A stretch of DNA of 64,000 bases, taken from NCBI GenBank assembly GCA_009823505.1, contig VZQC01006609.1, positions 1,091,250-1,155,249 of the forward strand, in the 5' to 3' direction. Positions 24,546 through 36,637 of this stretch are shown here, piece by piece (within the stretch, counting starts at the first letter, position 1; every line of letters starts with the position of its first letter). A program made the translations under genes and the position numbers. The notes under the pieces were generated by a model. That model did no database searches. It was not told the DNA's origin and saw only the letters and a program-made list of their open reading frames with translations. This DNA is from Rhizomys pruinosus. Its lineage: Eukaryota; Chordata; Mammalia; Rodentia; Spalacidae.

Positions 24546-24644
24546 AACACAAAGGAATTCAACAAGCCTGCTGAGTCCTGTCAGGATTCTGTTCCGTTTG
24601 GAAGGCTATCCGTTAAAAAGGATAGCAAGGGCTAGATTTTGAAA

Positions 24645-24855
24645 TTCTGGCTCAGTTGGTAGAGTGCTTGCCTAGCATGCACAAAGCCCTAGCTTTGAAC
24701 CCCAGTACTGCTGCATAAACCACGTGTGATGAGCCCTGTAATCCCAGCATTCAGGATGTAGAGGCAGGAGGATCTGAAGTTCCAGACCATCTTTGGCTAC
24801 ATATGGAGCTCAAAGCCAACAAGGGCTACACAAGGCCCTGCGTAAAAGAAGGAAA
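24645..24855 (+). mobile_element. B4 SINE
   Basis: An ID-type head (GTAGAGTGCTTGCCTAGCAT) is joined to a B1-type tail ending GCGTAAAAG. Confidence 0.8.
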
Positions 24856-24859
24856 GGTG

Positions 24860-25086
24860 TTTGTTTTTATTTTTGTTTTTGTTTTTATGTGTATGAGTGT
24901 ACTGTCTTCATGTAGGTTGGTGCACCTGTGTCGTGCAATGCCGCAAAGGTCAGAAGAGGGTGTCGGATTCCCCTGGAACTGGAGTTAAAGACAGTTCTTA
25001 GCCGCCATGTGGGTGCTGGCAATCGAACCTGGGTCCTCTGCAAGAGCAGTTGGTGCTCTTAACCGCTGAGCCATCTCTCCAGCCCC
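24860..25086 (-). mobile_element. B2 SINE 248 bp upstream of a Cdh23 exon
   Basis: A nearly full minus-strand B2 ends at CCATCTCTCCAGCCCCC. It does not overlap the acceptor of the exon at 25334. Confidence 0.93.
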
Positions 25087-25333
25087 CGGAAAATTTTTTC
25101 AAGGAAAATGAGTATTAGATGTTAAAAGCATGCGGACACCAGAGACTTTGCTCCTGGCCCAGACAGCGGGCTGGACAGAGCCAGGGAAGGGACCACGTTC
25201 TATCTGATCCAAAGCCATCGGTACCCTTGCCAGCATCCTTTCAGGGTCAGTTCCTCCACCTCCGGAGAAGCACTTGTCAGTACTGGATACTCTTCTCTGC
25301 CAGCCTGTCATGCCCAGGGCCTCTCTTTTGCAG

Positions 25334-25446
25334 GGAATACCAACAGCATCTTTGCCCTGGACTACATCAGTGGAGCACTCACTCTGAATGGGCTGCTGGA
25401 CCGAGAGAACCCCCTGTACAGCCACGGCTTCATCCTGACGGTGAAG
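25334..25446 (+). CDS. Cdh23: Cdh23 coding exon: second half of cadherin repeat EC3
   Basis: This 113-nt internal exon encodes about residues 278-315 of cadherin-23, the calcium-dependent cadherin that makes the upper part of hair-cell tip links. The two first bases finish a glycine codon begun in the previous exon, so it is entered in phase 1; it ends in phase 0. The acceptor is a pyrimidine-rich stretch ending TTTTGCAG and the donor is GTGAGG. The 37 full codons begin NTNSIFALDY and contain the calcium-binding LDRE motif (LLDREN) in the second half of EC3. The peptide matches my memory of human and mouse CDH23. The preceding exon was not found in the 25 kb upstream. Exon numbering (exon 9 in a human-style count) is an inference from residue position. 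Confidence 0.97.
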
Positions 25447-26744
25447 GTGAGGCCTGGCTGGTGAGCAGCACGCCTGCCGGATGGCTGTGGAGCCTGGGCC
25501 GTCCCCAGCCGTGCAGGGCACAGTTAGAAGGGTACCAATGGTTATCAGGGCAGGCCTGCCAGGCTCTTCACACCCACTATGGATACCTGTACCAGCTGGA
25601 ACTTTTATTCCCTCACCACAGGATTTATTCCCCAGCTTAGGAGATAGCATCAGGACCCAGGGGAAGGGGCAGAGGCTGGGGTCCCTACCCAGAGTGTGGA
25701 AGAGCTACAAGTGCTGTTCCTGGTAGCTACCTGCCACTCATGGCCAGTTTTAATTGAAATCAATGGCTTACTGAGCCAGTTCTCTGGGTATGGATCCTGG
25801 AGGAGATGGAGGTATGAGGACCTGCCAAGCCCCAGTCATGTATCTGTGGGGAAGGGGAGGACAAGGCAGGCAAAGGGACCTGGGAAGAATCAGCAGGGGG
25901 AGGGAATGCAGGCCCTGCATGGTGCCCTGGGCCTTGAGAAGGCCCAGTTCAGGGATGGGCCTCTCGGTCCTCGCTGCCCACTAGCACCTTCCTGACAAGG
26001 CCTCACACGCACACCCAGCTCCTACCCCCAAGCCCCTCCCAGACCTCCTCCTTATCCTGCTTCCCTCCCAAGGAGGCCAGAGGTCTGCTCTAGAGAAAGA
26101 GCATCACCCTCTAGATCCAGTGTTGTCACTAAGTCACCCAAGGCCCCTGAGCTCAGCAGCTTAACATTTATAGAAAATGCAAGATGGGCTCCCCAGTTGA
26201 GTTGGGCACATCTGTCCCTAAGGCTGGTGGGAGACAGTTCTAGGGTCTCCCTCAGAGGGTCTGGTATAGAATATTAGGGTCAGAACTGGAAAATGGGTTC
26301 TGGACCCCCAGATATATAATCCTTCCTTTTGTTCCTGAATCAGACCCAGACCCACAGGGGCTGTGATGGGAGCTCAGTCTTGATCTGTCACCATAGGTCT
26401 TGCCTCCATATCCGATAAACTACAGACTCTCCCTGCAGTCCTTAATGGGGACCACATCTCTCTAGTCCTCCTGTCCCTCTCCTTGATGGTTCTAGAATCT
26501 CAGGACCTGAACTTGAGGCCTATGCAGGTCATTCTTCCTCAGAGAAGTCACTTCCCCTCTCTGACCCTCACTCAGTCTCCTCATCTTCAACATGTGATGT
26601 TGAAGGTGAAACCTTCTTCCTGAGCCCATGGTAGGGATTCCGTGGGACAGTGCACACTGAGGCATGCTACTGAGAATGTCCCCGGTAAGTAACAGCTGTT
26701 GTTGTGACTATGGCCACCTTCACTCCTCTGTCCTCTGTCTACAG
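25447..26744 (+). other. Cdh23: Cdh23 intron of 1,298 bp
   Basis: This intron runs from the GTGAGG donor to the CTACAG acceptor and joins two phase-0 ends. It contains no young SINE, in contrast with the introns on either side. A weak MIR-like stretch lies near 26510-26620. No other gene or RNA is visible. Confidence 0.92.
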
Positions 26745-26933
26745 GGCACTGAGTTGAACGATGACCGAACTCCGTCGGATGCCACAGTCACCACAACCTT
26801 CAACATCCTGGTTATCGACATCAATGATAATGCCCCAGAGTTCAACAGCTCCGAGTACAGCGTGGCCATCACCGAGCTGGCGCAGGTTGGCTTCGCCCTC
26901 CCTCTATTCATCCAGGTGGTGGACAAGGATGAG
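26745..26933 (+). CDS. Cdh23: Cdh23 coding exon: end of EC3, EC3-EC4 linker, start of EC4
   Basis: This 189-nt exon encodes exactly 63 codons, about residues 316-378. It begins GTELNDDRTP and ends VVDKDE. It carries the canonical inter-repeat calcium linker DINDNAPEF, an N-glycosylation sequon (NSS) just after it, the TEL (XEX-type) motif at the start of EC4 and the DKDE (DXD-type) motif. The acceptor is a long pyrimidine tract ending CTACAG and the donor is GTAAGA. Both ends are phase 0, so the exon is symmetric. An open frame continues upstream into the intron for some codons, but the acceptor and the match to the family place the start at 26745. Confidence 0.98.
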
Positions 26934-27455
26934 GTAAGACACCAAAACATGTGGCCTATGTAGACCCAACATCCTGCCTGAGTGTGCAGCCCCGGGAGGA
27001 GTGCCAGGAGATGCCAGGCTTCCAGATCCTTAAAAACAGAAACAGACACCACTGTATGCTCTCCTCTGATGTGTGGTAGTCTCTAAGCTGTCATTCAGGC
27101 CTGGGAAAATACGTATGCACACTTCCCATATGAGGCCATTCATTTAGAGGAATGTGGCCATTGGACTGATCTAAGACAGACATAAAGCAACACATACATA
27201 AAATAGCCATTTTTTTCCAAGCAAAATAAAACTGGAGTGTGTTCTTGACACCGTGAATGATCACCTCATGCCTTGCTTGGGATAAGCATGTCCAATGTCC
27301 TGCTTAGAGGTTCCTGTATAAAGTTTGACTCTAGCTTTGGGCATCATAGTGAAGTGACCCCTTTCCCATGAGAAGATCTGCCTCTATCTTTCTACTTCCT
27401 ATTGGATATTCCCCGCAGGTCCTGGCTATGTGGGCAGCCAGCCCACCCCCACCCC

Positions 27456-27457
<2 letters not shown>

Positions 27458-27502
<45 letters not shown>
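27458..27502 (+). repeat. (TG)n microsatellite
   Basis: It is about 22 perfect TG dinucleotides. Confidence 0.97.
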
Positions 27503-27503
<1 letters not shown>

Positions 27504-27669
27504 ATGCGCAAAATCTCCTCCTGTTTATTGGAAGCTAGATTCAACCCACTGAGGGAGCAAAATACAAACCAAGGTCCCTATTCCAAGGGACCTGGTGTTG
27601 TTACGCTGGTATTGTTACATTTTAAATAGCTACCAAAAAAAAAAATGTAACCTTTTCCAAAGGTAGAGA

Positions 27670-28065
27670 TGAGCTGGGGATGTGGTTCAACTGGCAGTGT
27701 CTAGCGTACATGAGCCCCAGGTTCAACGCCAAGTACCATATAAAGGACCATCTCCCAGGACTTGGGAAACAGAGACAGGAAGATCAAAAGTTCAAGTTTA
27801 TCAAGCATGGTGGCATTCACCTTTAATCCTAGCTTGGGCACACGCCTTTAATCCCAGCACTCAGGAGGCAGAGGCAGGCGGATCTCTGTGAGTTCAAGGC
27901 CAGCCTGGTCTACAGAGAGAGCTCCAGGCCAGCTGGGACTAAAGGGAGACCCTGTCTCAAAAAAATACCAAAAAAAAAAAAAAATCCTAGCACTTGGGAG
28001 ACAGAGGCAGATGGATCTCACCTACCTATCTATCTATGTAGACAGATATATACACAAATAGGTAT
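27670..28065 (+). mobile_element. B4 SINE split by a B1
   Basis: A B4 head starts near 27670 (GAGCTGGGGATGTGGTTCAA). Its B1-like part is interrupted by a complete B1 at 27834-27982, flanked by AATCCTAGC duplications (27825-27833 and 27983-27991), and resumes afterwards. A short TATC run closes the region. Confidence 0.88.
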
Positions 28066-29160
28066 AAAAATAGTTCTAGCATTTTCTCACACTTGGGGGG
28101 GTCGCTCTATACCCTCCCTGGTGCTGGCAGTACCTCCCTCTACACATCATGTGAATGAAGACCTCACAGCAAAGTTCCATTTCTGGTTTCCCGAGTATAA
28201 TGACACCTTAGAAACAAGAAACACCCATCCAAGGAGCAGAGACCGTAGGCTGTGAGGGACCAGCCAAGGAGCAGGCCCTGGGCTGAAGAATCAAGAGGGC
28301 TTCGTGGGGACAGGGGCTGTGGGCCCTGGAACATGCAGGAAAACTGGTGAAGCCAGGGTAGCCCACAGAGGCCCAGCGGCAAGAAACTGCAAGCAGATGG
28401 CAGAGCAAGTAGTGAGCCATACAGGCAACGCGAGGCGTGTGGGGGCGATGGGCAGGGGAGCCAGGGTTCAAGCAGCTGGGCCAGAATTCAGGCAGGGAGC
28501 TTGCACCCATCTTGAAGGCAGCCCAGGCTCTGTCCCCAAGGGACCTGAGTTTAAGTCTATGTTTACTAAGCTCTGTGGCCAGGGAAATTAATGACTCTCA
28601 GAGCCTTCCTTGGACATGGTATTGAGGAAGAAGGAATGAGGCTGTATCTGTCAGTGAAACTGTATCAAGCTAAACCTAAGACACCCATGATTCTGACTGC
28701 TCACCCACAAGGTACTCACGTAGTCCCAGCCAGCAGTGTTCTGGGTGGACATTCCAGGACTCTGTCTTCGGCTTCTTGGGCTGATGCATGAGAGGCGAGG
28801 GACAGCTACAGGGTAGAGACCAGATCCTCTACTGTATCCCAGAGTGGCCTGACTGCTCCCCACTGGACAGATGTCAGAATGAGTCTCAGGTCCCCCACCT
28901 TACTGCCTGAAGTTTGTGGAACATGGGGGGAGGGGCAGCTAGATCCCTGTCAGCCCTAGAAGGCATGAACCCAGTAGAAGATGAAGGGGCATGCACAGGG
29001 TTTGGCCCAGCACCTGCCTCAAAGACCGTGGATATCCTCACTGTCCCCAATGGGGTCAGCCCCAGTACTGCTCAGCACAGCTGTCTGGGGGTCACCAAGG
29101 TCACCCTCACCCTGGGGGAATCTCTGTAGGCTCCCTTCACAGGAAGCCTGCCTGCTGAGT

Positions 29161-29685
29161 CTATATCCATTACTTTTCTCTTATTGCTGTGACAAACTCT
29201 CTGATGAAAGCAGCTCAAGGAAGAAGGGCTCATTTTGGCTTTCAGTTTGAGGGTCCCTCATGTTGAGGAAGACATGGTTGCGGGATCCTGAGGCAGCTGG
29301 CCACACCGTGTCCCCAGTCAGGAAGCAGAGAGATGACTGCTCATGCACAGCTCATGTTCTTTATATTCACCCCCAACCCAGGGCATGGTGCCTTCCAGGT
29401 GGGTCTTCCCTCCTTAGTTAGATGTTTCTGGAAATACCTTTTTTTATTTTTGGTCTTTTCGAGACAGGGTCTCCCTGTAGCCCCAGCTGTCCTGGAACTC
29501 CCTCTGTAGACCAGGCTGGCCTTGAACTCACAAAGATCCGCCTGCCTCTGTCTCCCGAGTGCTAGGATTAAAGGCGTGCACCACCACGCCCGGGCCTGGA
29601 AATACTTTTATACACACTCCCAGAGATGTGTTTCCATAGTGACTCTAGAGCCTGTCAAGTTGACAAGGAATATCAGCCATCAGAG
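29161..29685 (-). mobile_element. Old MaLR-type LTR remnant split by a B1
   Basis: CTTATTGCTGTGACAAACTC at the left and GTCAAGTTGACAAGGAATAT at the right resemble the ends of rodent LTRs read antisense. A B1 (29438-29595, minus strand) sits inside, with CTGGAAATAC duplications at 29428-29437 and 29596-29605. Confidence 0.65.
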
Positions 29686-30334
29686 TTGTAGAGGAGTGTT
29701 GAGTCCCACCCTGCCTCTAGTGACCACCTCACCTAGCGTTGTAGCGGGTGGCATTTGAGACCACGGAGACCTTTCCTGTGCTCCCTCAGTACTTCCCCAC
29801 AGGTGACCTGTGTCTCTGATGGTGAAGGACTGGCCCTGCCTCCTCAAGGTCCTGCTCTCCCAGGGCCTAGGGACATACAGAGAGAACTAACAAGGAGGTG
29901 AGGCAGCCCTCCAGTCTCTTTTGGGCCCAAGTGGCCAGGCTCAGCCCTCCAGGGGAGGGAGCAATCATCACTTCCTGCTTCCAACATGACCATCCTGTAC
30001 CCATCTCTCCAGCCGCCTCTAGAACCCCAAGGGGCTCGATATAGCTAGGGAGCAGCACCCAAGGCCAGGTGCCAGTGCAGAGGAGGAACATCATGATCGT
30101 GACAGAGGCTAGGTCCCAGGTACACTGTGACAGGGACAGAAGGTATAGGCTGTGATCTGGGCCCCACAGTGTCCACAACCTGGAGAAAGGCAACAACCTC
30201 TGAGCACAGCCAGGTGGGGAGGAGGGCTTTGGAACAACATCTGCTGGCTTCCCGTTTAAGGACAGGCATGGTGGGGTTTGTGTCAGGGTTCAAGGTAACT
30301 ATGGACCTGTTTAGCGTGAAAGAAAAACATCTAG

Positions 30335-30507
30335 TGTTTGCGTGTACATGTGTGGACGTGTGCGTATATCATGGTGGACGTGTGCAGATCAGATGACAGC
30401 CTACCAAAGTCGGTCCTCTCCTTCCACCACATGAGTCCTGGGGGTCAAACTCAGGTCCTCAGGCTTGGTGGCAAATGCTTTAACCCACTGAGCCATCTTG
30501 CCAGCCC
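30335..30507 (-). mobile_element. B3 SINE
   Basis: A minus-strand B3 ends in AACCCACTGAGCCATCTTGC and CAGCCC. Confidence 0.8.
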
Positions 30508-31652
30508 AACAGCAGATGTGAACAGCAGGAAGAGAGCACATGGAGAAGGCAGGCTTGTTGTCACAGGTTCTGTAGGACCGTGGGGCAGGGGCCATCTCTG
30601 GCTGTCTGCCTGGCTATGATCCTGTGATTATGAGTGTACTGGTCTTCCCAAACCCCACTTCCCAGTCATGCAGTAAGGTCCAGAAGCTGTAGGGTCTGCA
30701 GGCCAGGGCCAAAAGTGCGTTTGATCAGCAGGCTTCTGAATCTCATGTCCTACCCAGAGCCTGGGATGTTCTCTAGAGACTGGAGACAGGCATTGCTCAA
30801 ACACCATCCTGCTAAACACAGCCAGAAGTTGGCTCAGGGATTCTTCTCAGCCAGGTCCCAGAGGCTGGTGTAGGCAGGGTGACCTTGACAGTCCATTACA
30901 GGGTAGTAGATGGTGACGGCAAAAACAAAAAGAGAAGCAGAGAGCAGTTTGACTGTTCAGTGGGAACATCGGTGCTTGGTGTTCCTACTTAGGATGTTAA
31001 TCTATCTCAGAAAAACTAGATGAGGCTATAGCACCCCAGATCCAATATTCTGCACAGCCTCCTCCTGGAGGACCCCCAGGCCATGCCTTGTAGCCAAGGG
31101 GTTGTAAAGAGACCCTTTTCTATTCCCAAAGACTCCTGTGTATCAGCCAGTCAGGGTAATTTCTTCACCTTCGCCTGGCTATAGAAAACTCAGAGAAGGC
31201 TGGGAAGAAAGGACAGGGGTGGGCTAGAGCCAGAGGCAGTTCAGTTTTGTCCTGTGTGACAGTTGAGATGCAAATGGATGGTTGGGATGCAGATGGGGGT
31301 GGGGGCAGAAAAAGAAGAGCCTGAAAGCAAAAAGTGTAGAAGTCAGCCTTGGTGGGGACTCATCTCTGAGATTCACATTGAAAGCAGTGGCAACTTCACA
31401 CTTTGTACCCTGAAATTTCGAATGCCCACCCCCACACCCCAGAGCTCTAGGGAGCCACAGTAAATAACCCAGAGGTCTCCAACTGGGTTCCCAGTCTCAA
31501 TTCCCTGCCCTGGGAGATTTCTCCAGTATAGTCCTTGAAGACTTCCTCTCTGGGTTACCCTATAGCTCCCGGCACCTTCCTGAGCTGAGGGTACAAAGTG
31601 TTGAGTATTGACCATCACGGTGACAGAAGCCCATGATTTAAAGTGTCCCAGG

Positions 31653-31800
31653 AAGCTGGACTATAGCTCAGAGATAGAACATTTTACCTGGTATATAAAG
31701 TGTCCTTGGCCTGTCCCTCACTTGAGAAGTGAATTCAGGTAAGCCCTGTCCATCCATGCCTGCTGCCCACCTCTGGGATATCACTTAGGTTGAGACAGGA
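31653..31800 (+). mobile_element. B4-like remnant
   Basis: ACTATAGCTCAGAGATAGAA and a weak B1-like tail suggest an eroded B4. Confidence 0.5.
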
Positions 31801-31831
31801 GATCTCTGCTACTCTAAAGATCCTTAGATCT

Positions 31832-32319
31832 TGGGCTGGGGAGATGGTTCAATTGCTAACGTGTTTCCAAGGCAGGCATGAGAACATGGGTTCAAATCCC
31901 TAGCACCCACAGAAAAGTCCAGATCGAGGAGCTTTCCACTATTGCAGAGGACCTGGGTTTAGTTCCCAGCACCCACATGGCAGCTCACAACAGTCTGTAA
32001 CTCCAGTTCCAGAGGATCCAATGTGCTGTTCTGGTTTCTGGGCACCAGACATATACATGGTGCACATATATGCATGCACCAAAACATTCATACACATAAA
32101 ATAAATACACAGCAGGGTACACTGTAGTCCTGGGGAGGAAGAGACAGGAAGATCCCGGGGCTCACTGTTCGCCAGCCAGTCTAGCTAAATCTGTGTGCTT
32201 CCGGTTCAGAGAGAAACCCTATCTCGGAAATTAGGTGAAGAGTAATTGAAGAAGACAACTGACATTAACCTCTGGCCTTCACCACCCATGTGCACACACA
32301 TTCATGTATGTATGTTCAT

Positions 32320-32361
<42 letters not shown>

Positions 32362-32365
32362 CACA
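31832..32365 (+). mobile_element. B3 SINE interrupted by B2 sequence, with (CA)n end
   Basis: A B3 head (GGGGAGATGGTTCAATTGCT) is followed by a headless B2 (about 31940-32108), then by B3 sequence, CTGGCCTTCACCACCCATGT and a (CA)n run near 32323-32356. Confidence 0.7.
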
Positions 32366-32379
32366 CCTACCTTTTCTTC

Positions 32380-32482
32380 CCTCTGAGACAGAATCTTACT
32401 GTGTAGCTGAGTGGCCTTGAACTTGAGATCTGCTTTTCCCCACAATGCTGAGATCTCAGACATTCACCACCACACCCAGCTC
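32380..32482 (-). mobile_element. Old B1-type SINE
   Basis: TGAGACAGAATCTTACTGTG and CACCACCACACCCAGCT define a diverged minus-strand B1. Confidence 0.75.
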
Positions 32483-32821
32483 CAACCAGTGGACCTTAGT
32501 GCTATTTCCACTGAGAGGACCCGGGAGGGGAAGGAAGCTGTGGAGGCTCCTGGAGCCCCCACACAACGCACTGGCTCACATCCATGCACCCACCCCTCCT
32601 TGCCAGGCCTGTGCCCTCTATGGGCCTCTCCGACCACCTCAGCCCACCCCTGCCTTTCTGCATGTGGAACTGTCCAGAGCATCTCTCACAGGTGGGATGA
32701 GAGAGCCAGCTGGTTCAAAGTAAAATAATAGCTCTGAAGCCGGAAAGTAAGTAGCTGTGCTGCTTTGGATCTGGTGTGAGCTGAGGGCATTTATTTATTC
32801 TCACATTCTGTTTTATTCAAA

Positions 32822-33093
32822 TTTTTATATATTTTTATGTTATATGTGTGAGTGTTTTGCCTGCATGTATATAAGTATACTACATGTGTGTCTGGTACTC
32901 ATGATACCAGAAAGCATCAGATCCCCTGGAGCTGGAGTGACAGACAGTTGCACCCCTCATCCACATGGCACCTAACAACCATCTGTAACTCCAGTTCCAG
33001 GGGATCTGGTGGCCTCCTCTGGTCTCTGTGAGCATTGCATGTATGTGGTGCACTGACATACATGCAGGCAAAATACTCATAGACATAAAACCT
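32822..33093. mobile_element. Head-to-head B2 fragments
   Basis: A minus-strand B2 fragment (to about 32950) is followed directly by a plus-strand B2 tail (from about 32962). The minus part includes GATCCCCTGGAGCTGGAGTG and the plus part AACTCCAGTTCCAGGGGATC, so the two can pair. Confidence 0.75.
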
Positions 33094-34161
33094 CTGTGAG
33101 CCAAAGCAGCCTCCTCTAGCATGGGGAGATCTAATAGGAGGGTCCCTGGGGGATGCTGGGATAAGGATTGAGATGTAGAATTTGACCCACTGTTTGATTG
33201 TTTCAGATATCTGGCCCCACAGAGCTGTGGGTTATTCCTGCTCCAGCATGGATGGTAGAAGGGGGGGGGGGCTGGAGAAACAGAGACCTGCACCAGACAG
33301 GTGACCAGGGACACATCTGGCAGGACTGTGTTCTTATTTCAGGCAAATGACACAATTAATTTGTCTGAGGAGCATAGAAAAAAAATGAAACCAAATGTCC
33401 CACCTCCCCAAGGAGCAGACATGAATACCAAATAATAAAGGAAAGCAGATGACGGGGTGTGGTTAGGACGGAACAGTCTAGAATGCTGGGCAGCGGGGCC
33501 TGGGGGCAGAGATGGTTCTCGGGTTTTATTTGTCTATCGTGCTCATTCTCCATTCTGCATGTGTTCTAGACCTGTCAGGGAGCCACGCCACAGCCTTGTA
33601 TTTATTTACATTGACTCTCCCCTTTGTTCTGTTAGTTCGTTCGGCTGAAGTTCATTCCCCTGTGGCCTCCCTCCCCACACTGGGCTGCAATGGTCGTTTC
33701 AGTCGTGTTCTTGCTGTTGGCTTCCCCTAGCACCCCTGATGCCTTTTTAATTCTGGGGGTTCCTAACCTGTGGGGGTGGGTAGCCCACTGACCCCCTAAG
33801 ACACGACTTTGGAGGGAAAATACCTGTCCGTTTATTCCTACTAACATGAACTATATCCAAGCTTCCCTTTAGCAACAGCTCTACATGCGGTGTCTATGAC
33901 TTTGACCTCAGGAAAAAGTGCTGATATTTTCAGACCATGTTACAGGTGTCCCAGGGATCTCAAAAGACTAGTTACACCTGACACTGCTTTGAACTTACAG
34001 CAGCTAGGAGCTCTGTCTCTAGAATCCCTTGCTGAATGTGTTCTGAAGTTGTATGCATGACTGCATGCCCTGCTTAATATACTTGGATAACTGTTCCAAA
34101 ACAGCCTGTTGGCTTTGTGTCCCCTTGTGTTTTATTTTATGAAATTCAAAACATTCTGAGA

Positions 34162-34365
34162 GAGCTAGGGATGTGGCTAAGTTTGTAGAGTACCTGCCTA
34201 GCATGCACAAGGCCCTGGGTTCGAACCATAGCACCACATATACCAGACAGAGCACGAGTCTATAACTCCAGTAAGAGGATCAAGAAGTTCAGGGTCAGCC
34301 TCAGCTACATAAGGAGTTTGAGGCCAGCCTGAGATAGAGACCCTGTTCAAAAAAAAGAAAAAGTC
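34162..34365 (+). mobile_element. B4 SINE
   Basis: An ID-type head (TACCTGCCTAGCATGCACAA) is joined to a B1-type tail (GTTTGAGGCCAGCCTGAGAT). Confidence 0.8.
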
Positions 34366-36439
34366 CAAGAAGGGGACCAATGGGCTTCAGCAGACTTCCA
34401 GAAGGATCCATGACACAAAAAAGGAAAGGCCTTCCCAGGCCCCTGTCTTTGCTACTGCAGCTCTCCCAACAGCCCTTCCCCCCCCTCAGGGCTTTTTCAG
34501 CAAGGCTGGCTGTCACAGACTTGAGCCCAGCCAGCGTCCTAAGCAGCACACTGTGCCCACCCAGATACAACCAAGAACCCCTGTTTCCTTGTTCCTGTCA
34601 TATGTTCAGCCAGAGGTCCATCACTCAGGCAGTTCTTCTGGATCCTGTCCGTCTCTATCCTATGTATAATCTGCAGTGGAGACACTAGGAACCCATGATT
34701 GTCCATGTGGAAGATGACCACAGCTGCCCTAAACCAGGTTGTCCTAAGGCTTTTGTTAGAAACCAGAGTCTAGAAGCAGAGAAGTAGGGTGTGAGGACAG
34801 GCTGCAGGCCGGGGTACGTCTGTCCCCTCTGTGGATGTGCGGCGTCCATTTTCCACCTCCGATCCCCAGCCCTACTAGACAAGTAGGGAATCTACCTGGA
34901 AACTCACACACACCCCCATCAAAACGTGAAGTGGAAGGGAGGGATACCTCTAGTGGCCTCTGGTCCTGGGAGATACCAAGACAAAGCAGGCAGGGAAGTG
35001 GTCATGTGCTCAACCAGGTATCCATCCTGGCTATTTATTTCTAGAAGGTTCCCTGGGGGTTCTGATGCCCACACATAACGGTGGGTGGCTGGGCTTCCTG
35101 GGACCTCAGTAGCTTCATCTGCAAGCATCAGAGGCCCCTTCAAGTCTCCGTTGTCCCCAAGTTTCTACCCAAATGACCAAGGTTGCTCCCCCAAGATCGA
35201 GGCTCTCCAGAGAAGTATCACTTGCCTCCTAAGCCCATCAGCTCTAGAAGGGACGCCATAGGAGCGGGACGGATGCCCCACCTGTGCATTTCCCATTAAT
35301 TTCTCCCCGGTCGCCTTCATGGAAGCTCTTCTAGCTGTGACATGATTATTGGCATTTTTCTGTCTGTGGCTGCATTCTGAATCCTATGGTATGATTCCTC
35401 GTAGCCTGCTAAGCTCCAACCTCCCTGAGGACCAGAGCCTGGCCTAGTGTGACTCAAACACCTCCTAATTTAGTTTTCTCCCAAAATGTAATTAACAAGT
35501 TATTTACACTATCCTTCCCCAGTGGGAGTGGGAGGTGCCAGTTTAGCAGTTACAATGCCAGGGAGGGGCGCCCTGGACCCTGTCATACCGCACCCAAGTC
35601 TCCTAAGCTATGGCTGGGGTTCATCTCTCCTGCTGGGACTGGGGACTTGGTCCTTTTTCATCCATCTTCCAGGCAGACCCCGCTCCATGCTCACCACCAC
35701 TCGCACCCAAGCAGGGCTCAGCTAGAAGTAAAGACTCCTTATCTGAACAGCGCCTGGTCTTCTGCAAACTCCTGTGGGGTCAGAAGCAGATCTGGCAAAC
35801 GTTGACTCCATCCTCAGACTGTTTCCTGGCTGGTTCATGCCCACCATGGTGCCTGTTCTCTGAGCCCCATTCACCTTAGGGTGTACGTCTTCTCCCTCTC
35901 ATCCGAGGTCCCTCCTCTCACACCCGGCACTACTGCTGTCCTGTCCATCTTGAATGAAGGGTAAACGCGGATTGGCTGATAGCTGTGCCCATGAACCATG
36001 GCATCAGCAAGGTCTCCTCCACAAATCACAGGCACTGCAGAGTCCTGTCTTGGTAGCTGTGGTGGGCAGGGTGGCCCAGAGAGCAGGGTAGATGCTCGCT
36101 ATCCCTGCATACCTGGGTTCCCACTGTCCCTTGGTGGGGAACATGGGTAAGGTGGGGACGGAGGAGAAGCACGGTGTAGCAATGCCAGTCACAGTGTCAG
36201 GCCTGTGTCACTCACCCACAGAGGCTGAGGGTGGACCTCCCTCTGCCCTCTCCAGGTCTCAAGATTTTCATCTGTTAAACAGGAATTTGTGACAAAGGAA
36301 TGGAAGTGAGAAGAAATCTCATTGAAGTACCTCTGCATTTGCATGCCAAGGTGTGTGAGGGCAGAGGCTGGCTCCCTGGCACAGTCCTGGCACTTGCCTG
36401 TGTCAGCAGGCAGACATAATGCTGTGCTTTTCTCTTTAC

Positions 36440-36442
36440 ACC

Positions 36443-36478
<36 letters not shown>

Positions 36479-36637
36479 ACGCTTGTATGGGTTCATGAAT
36501 GTCATGCCACCCATGTGGAGGTCAGAGGACAACTTGTGGGAATCCATTCTTTCTTTCAGTCCTAAGGAACAAATTCAGGTTATCAGGCTGAACCACAAGC
36601 ACCTTTATCTACCCACTGAGCCATCTTACCAATCCAA
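36440..36637 (-). mobile_element. B3 SINE with (TG)n
   Basis: About 15 TG repeats lead into a minus-strand B3 ending CCCACTGAGCCATCTTACCA. Confidence 0.8.

Larger units (their letters stand above)
1..25333 (+). other. Cdh23: Cdh23 intron, 3' part (upstream of exon at 25334)
   Basis: No coding exon is recognisable in these 25.3 kb. Long stretches without any repeat I can name are 366-1314, 1456-2790, 3216-4150, 4330-5550, 6093-6560, 6823-7614, 9847-11093, 11707-13650, 13821-15560, 15903-16458, 16683-18810, 19769-20825, 21746-23340 and 23456-24360. Open frames in them are short and lack domains. Small runs of note are a C-run near 892, a five-fold CAGCC run near 10144-10168 and CA-rich sequence at 10825-10890. 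14390-14540 may hold a very old L1-type fragment, but that is weak. Confidence 0.8.

Noticed and set aside
1..25333. Preceding Cdh23 exon (expected NIYEHSPPG)
   Set aside because: No matching sequence was seen by eye; it is probably upstream of the window.
25099..25650. 183-codon minus-strand frame and an overlapping 173-codon + frame around the Cdh23 exon
   Set aside because: The + frame differs from the true Cdh23 frame, and the minus frame is a shadow; neither resembles a known protein.
34570..34690. Possible retrocopy (minus-strand frame with DRIQKNCLSDG)
   Set aside because: The sequence is short, lacks a poly(A) tail and matches no protein I know.
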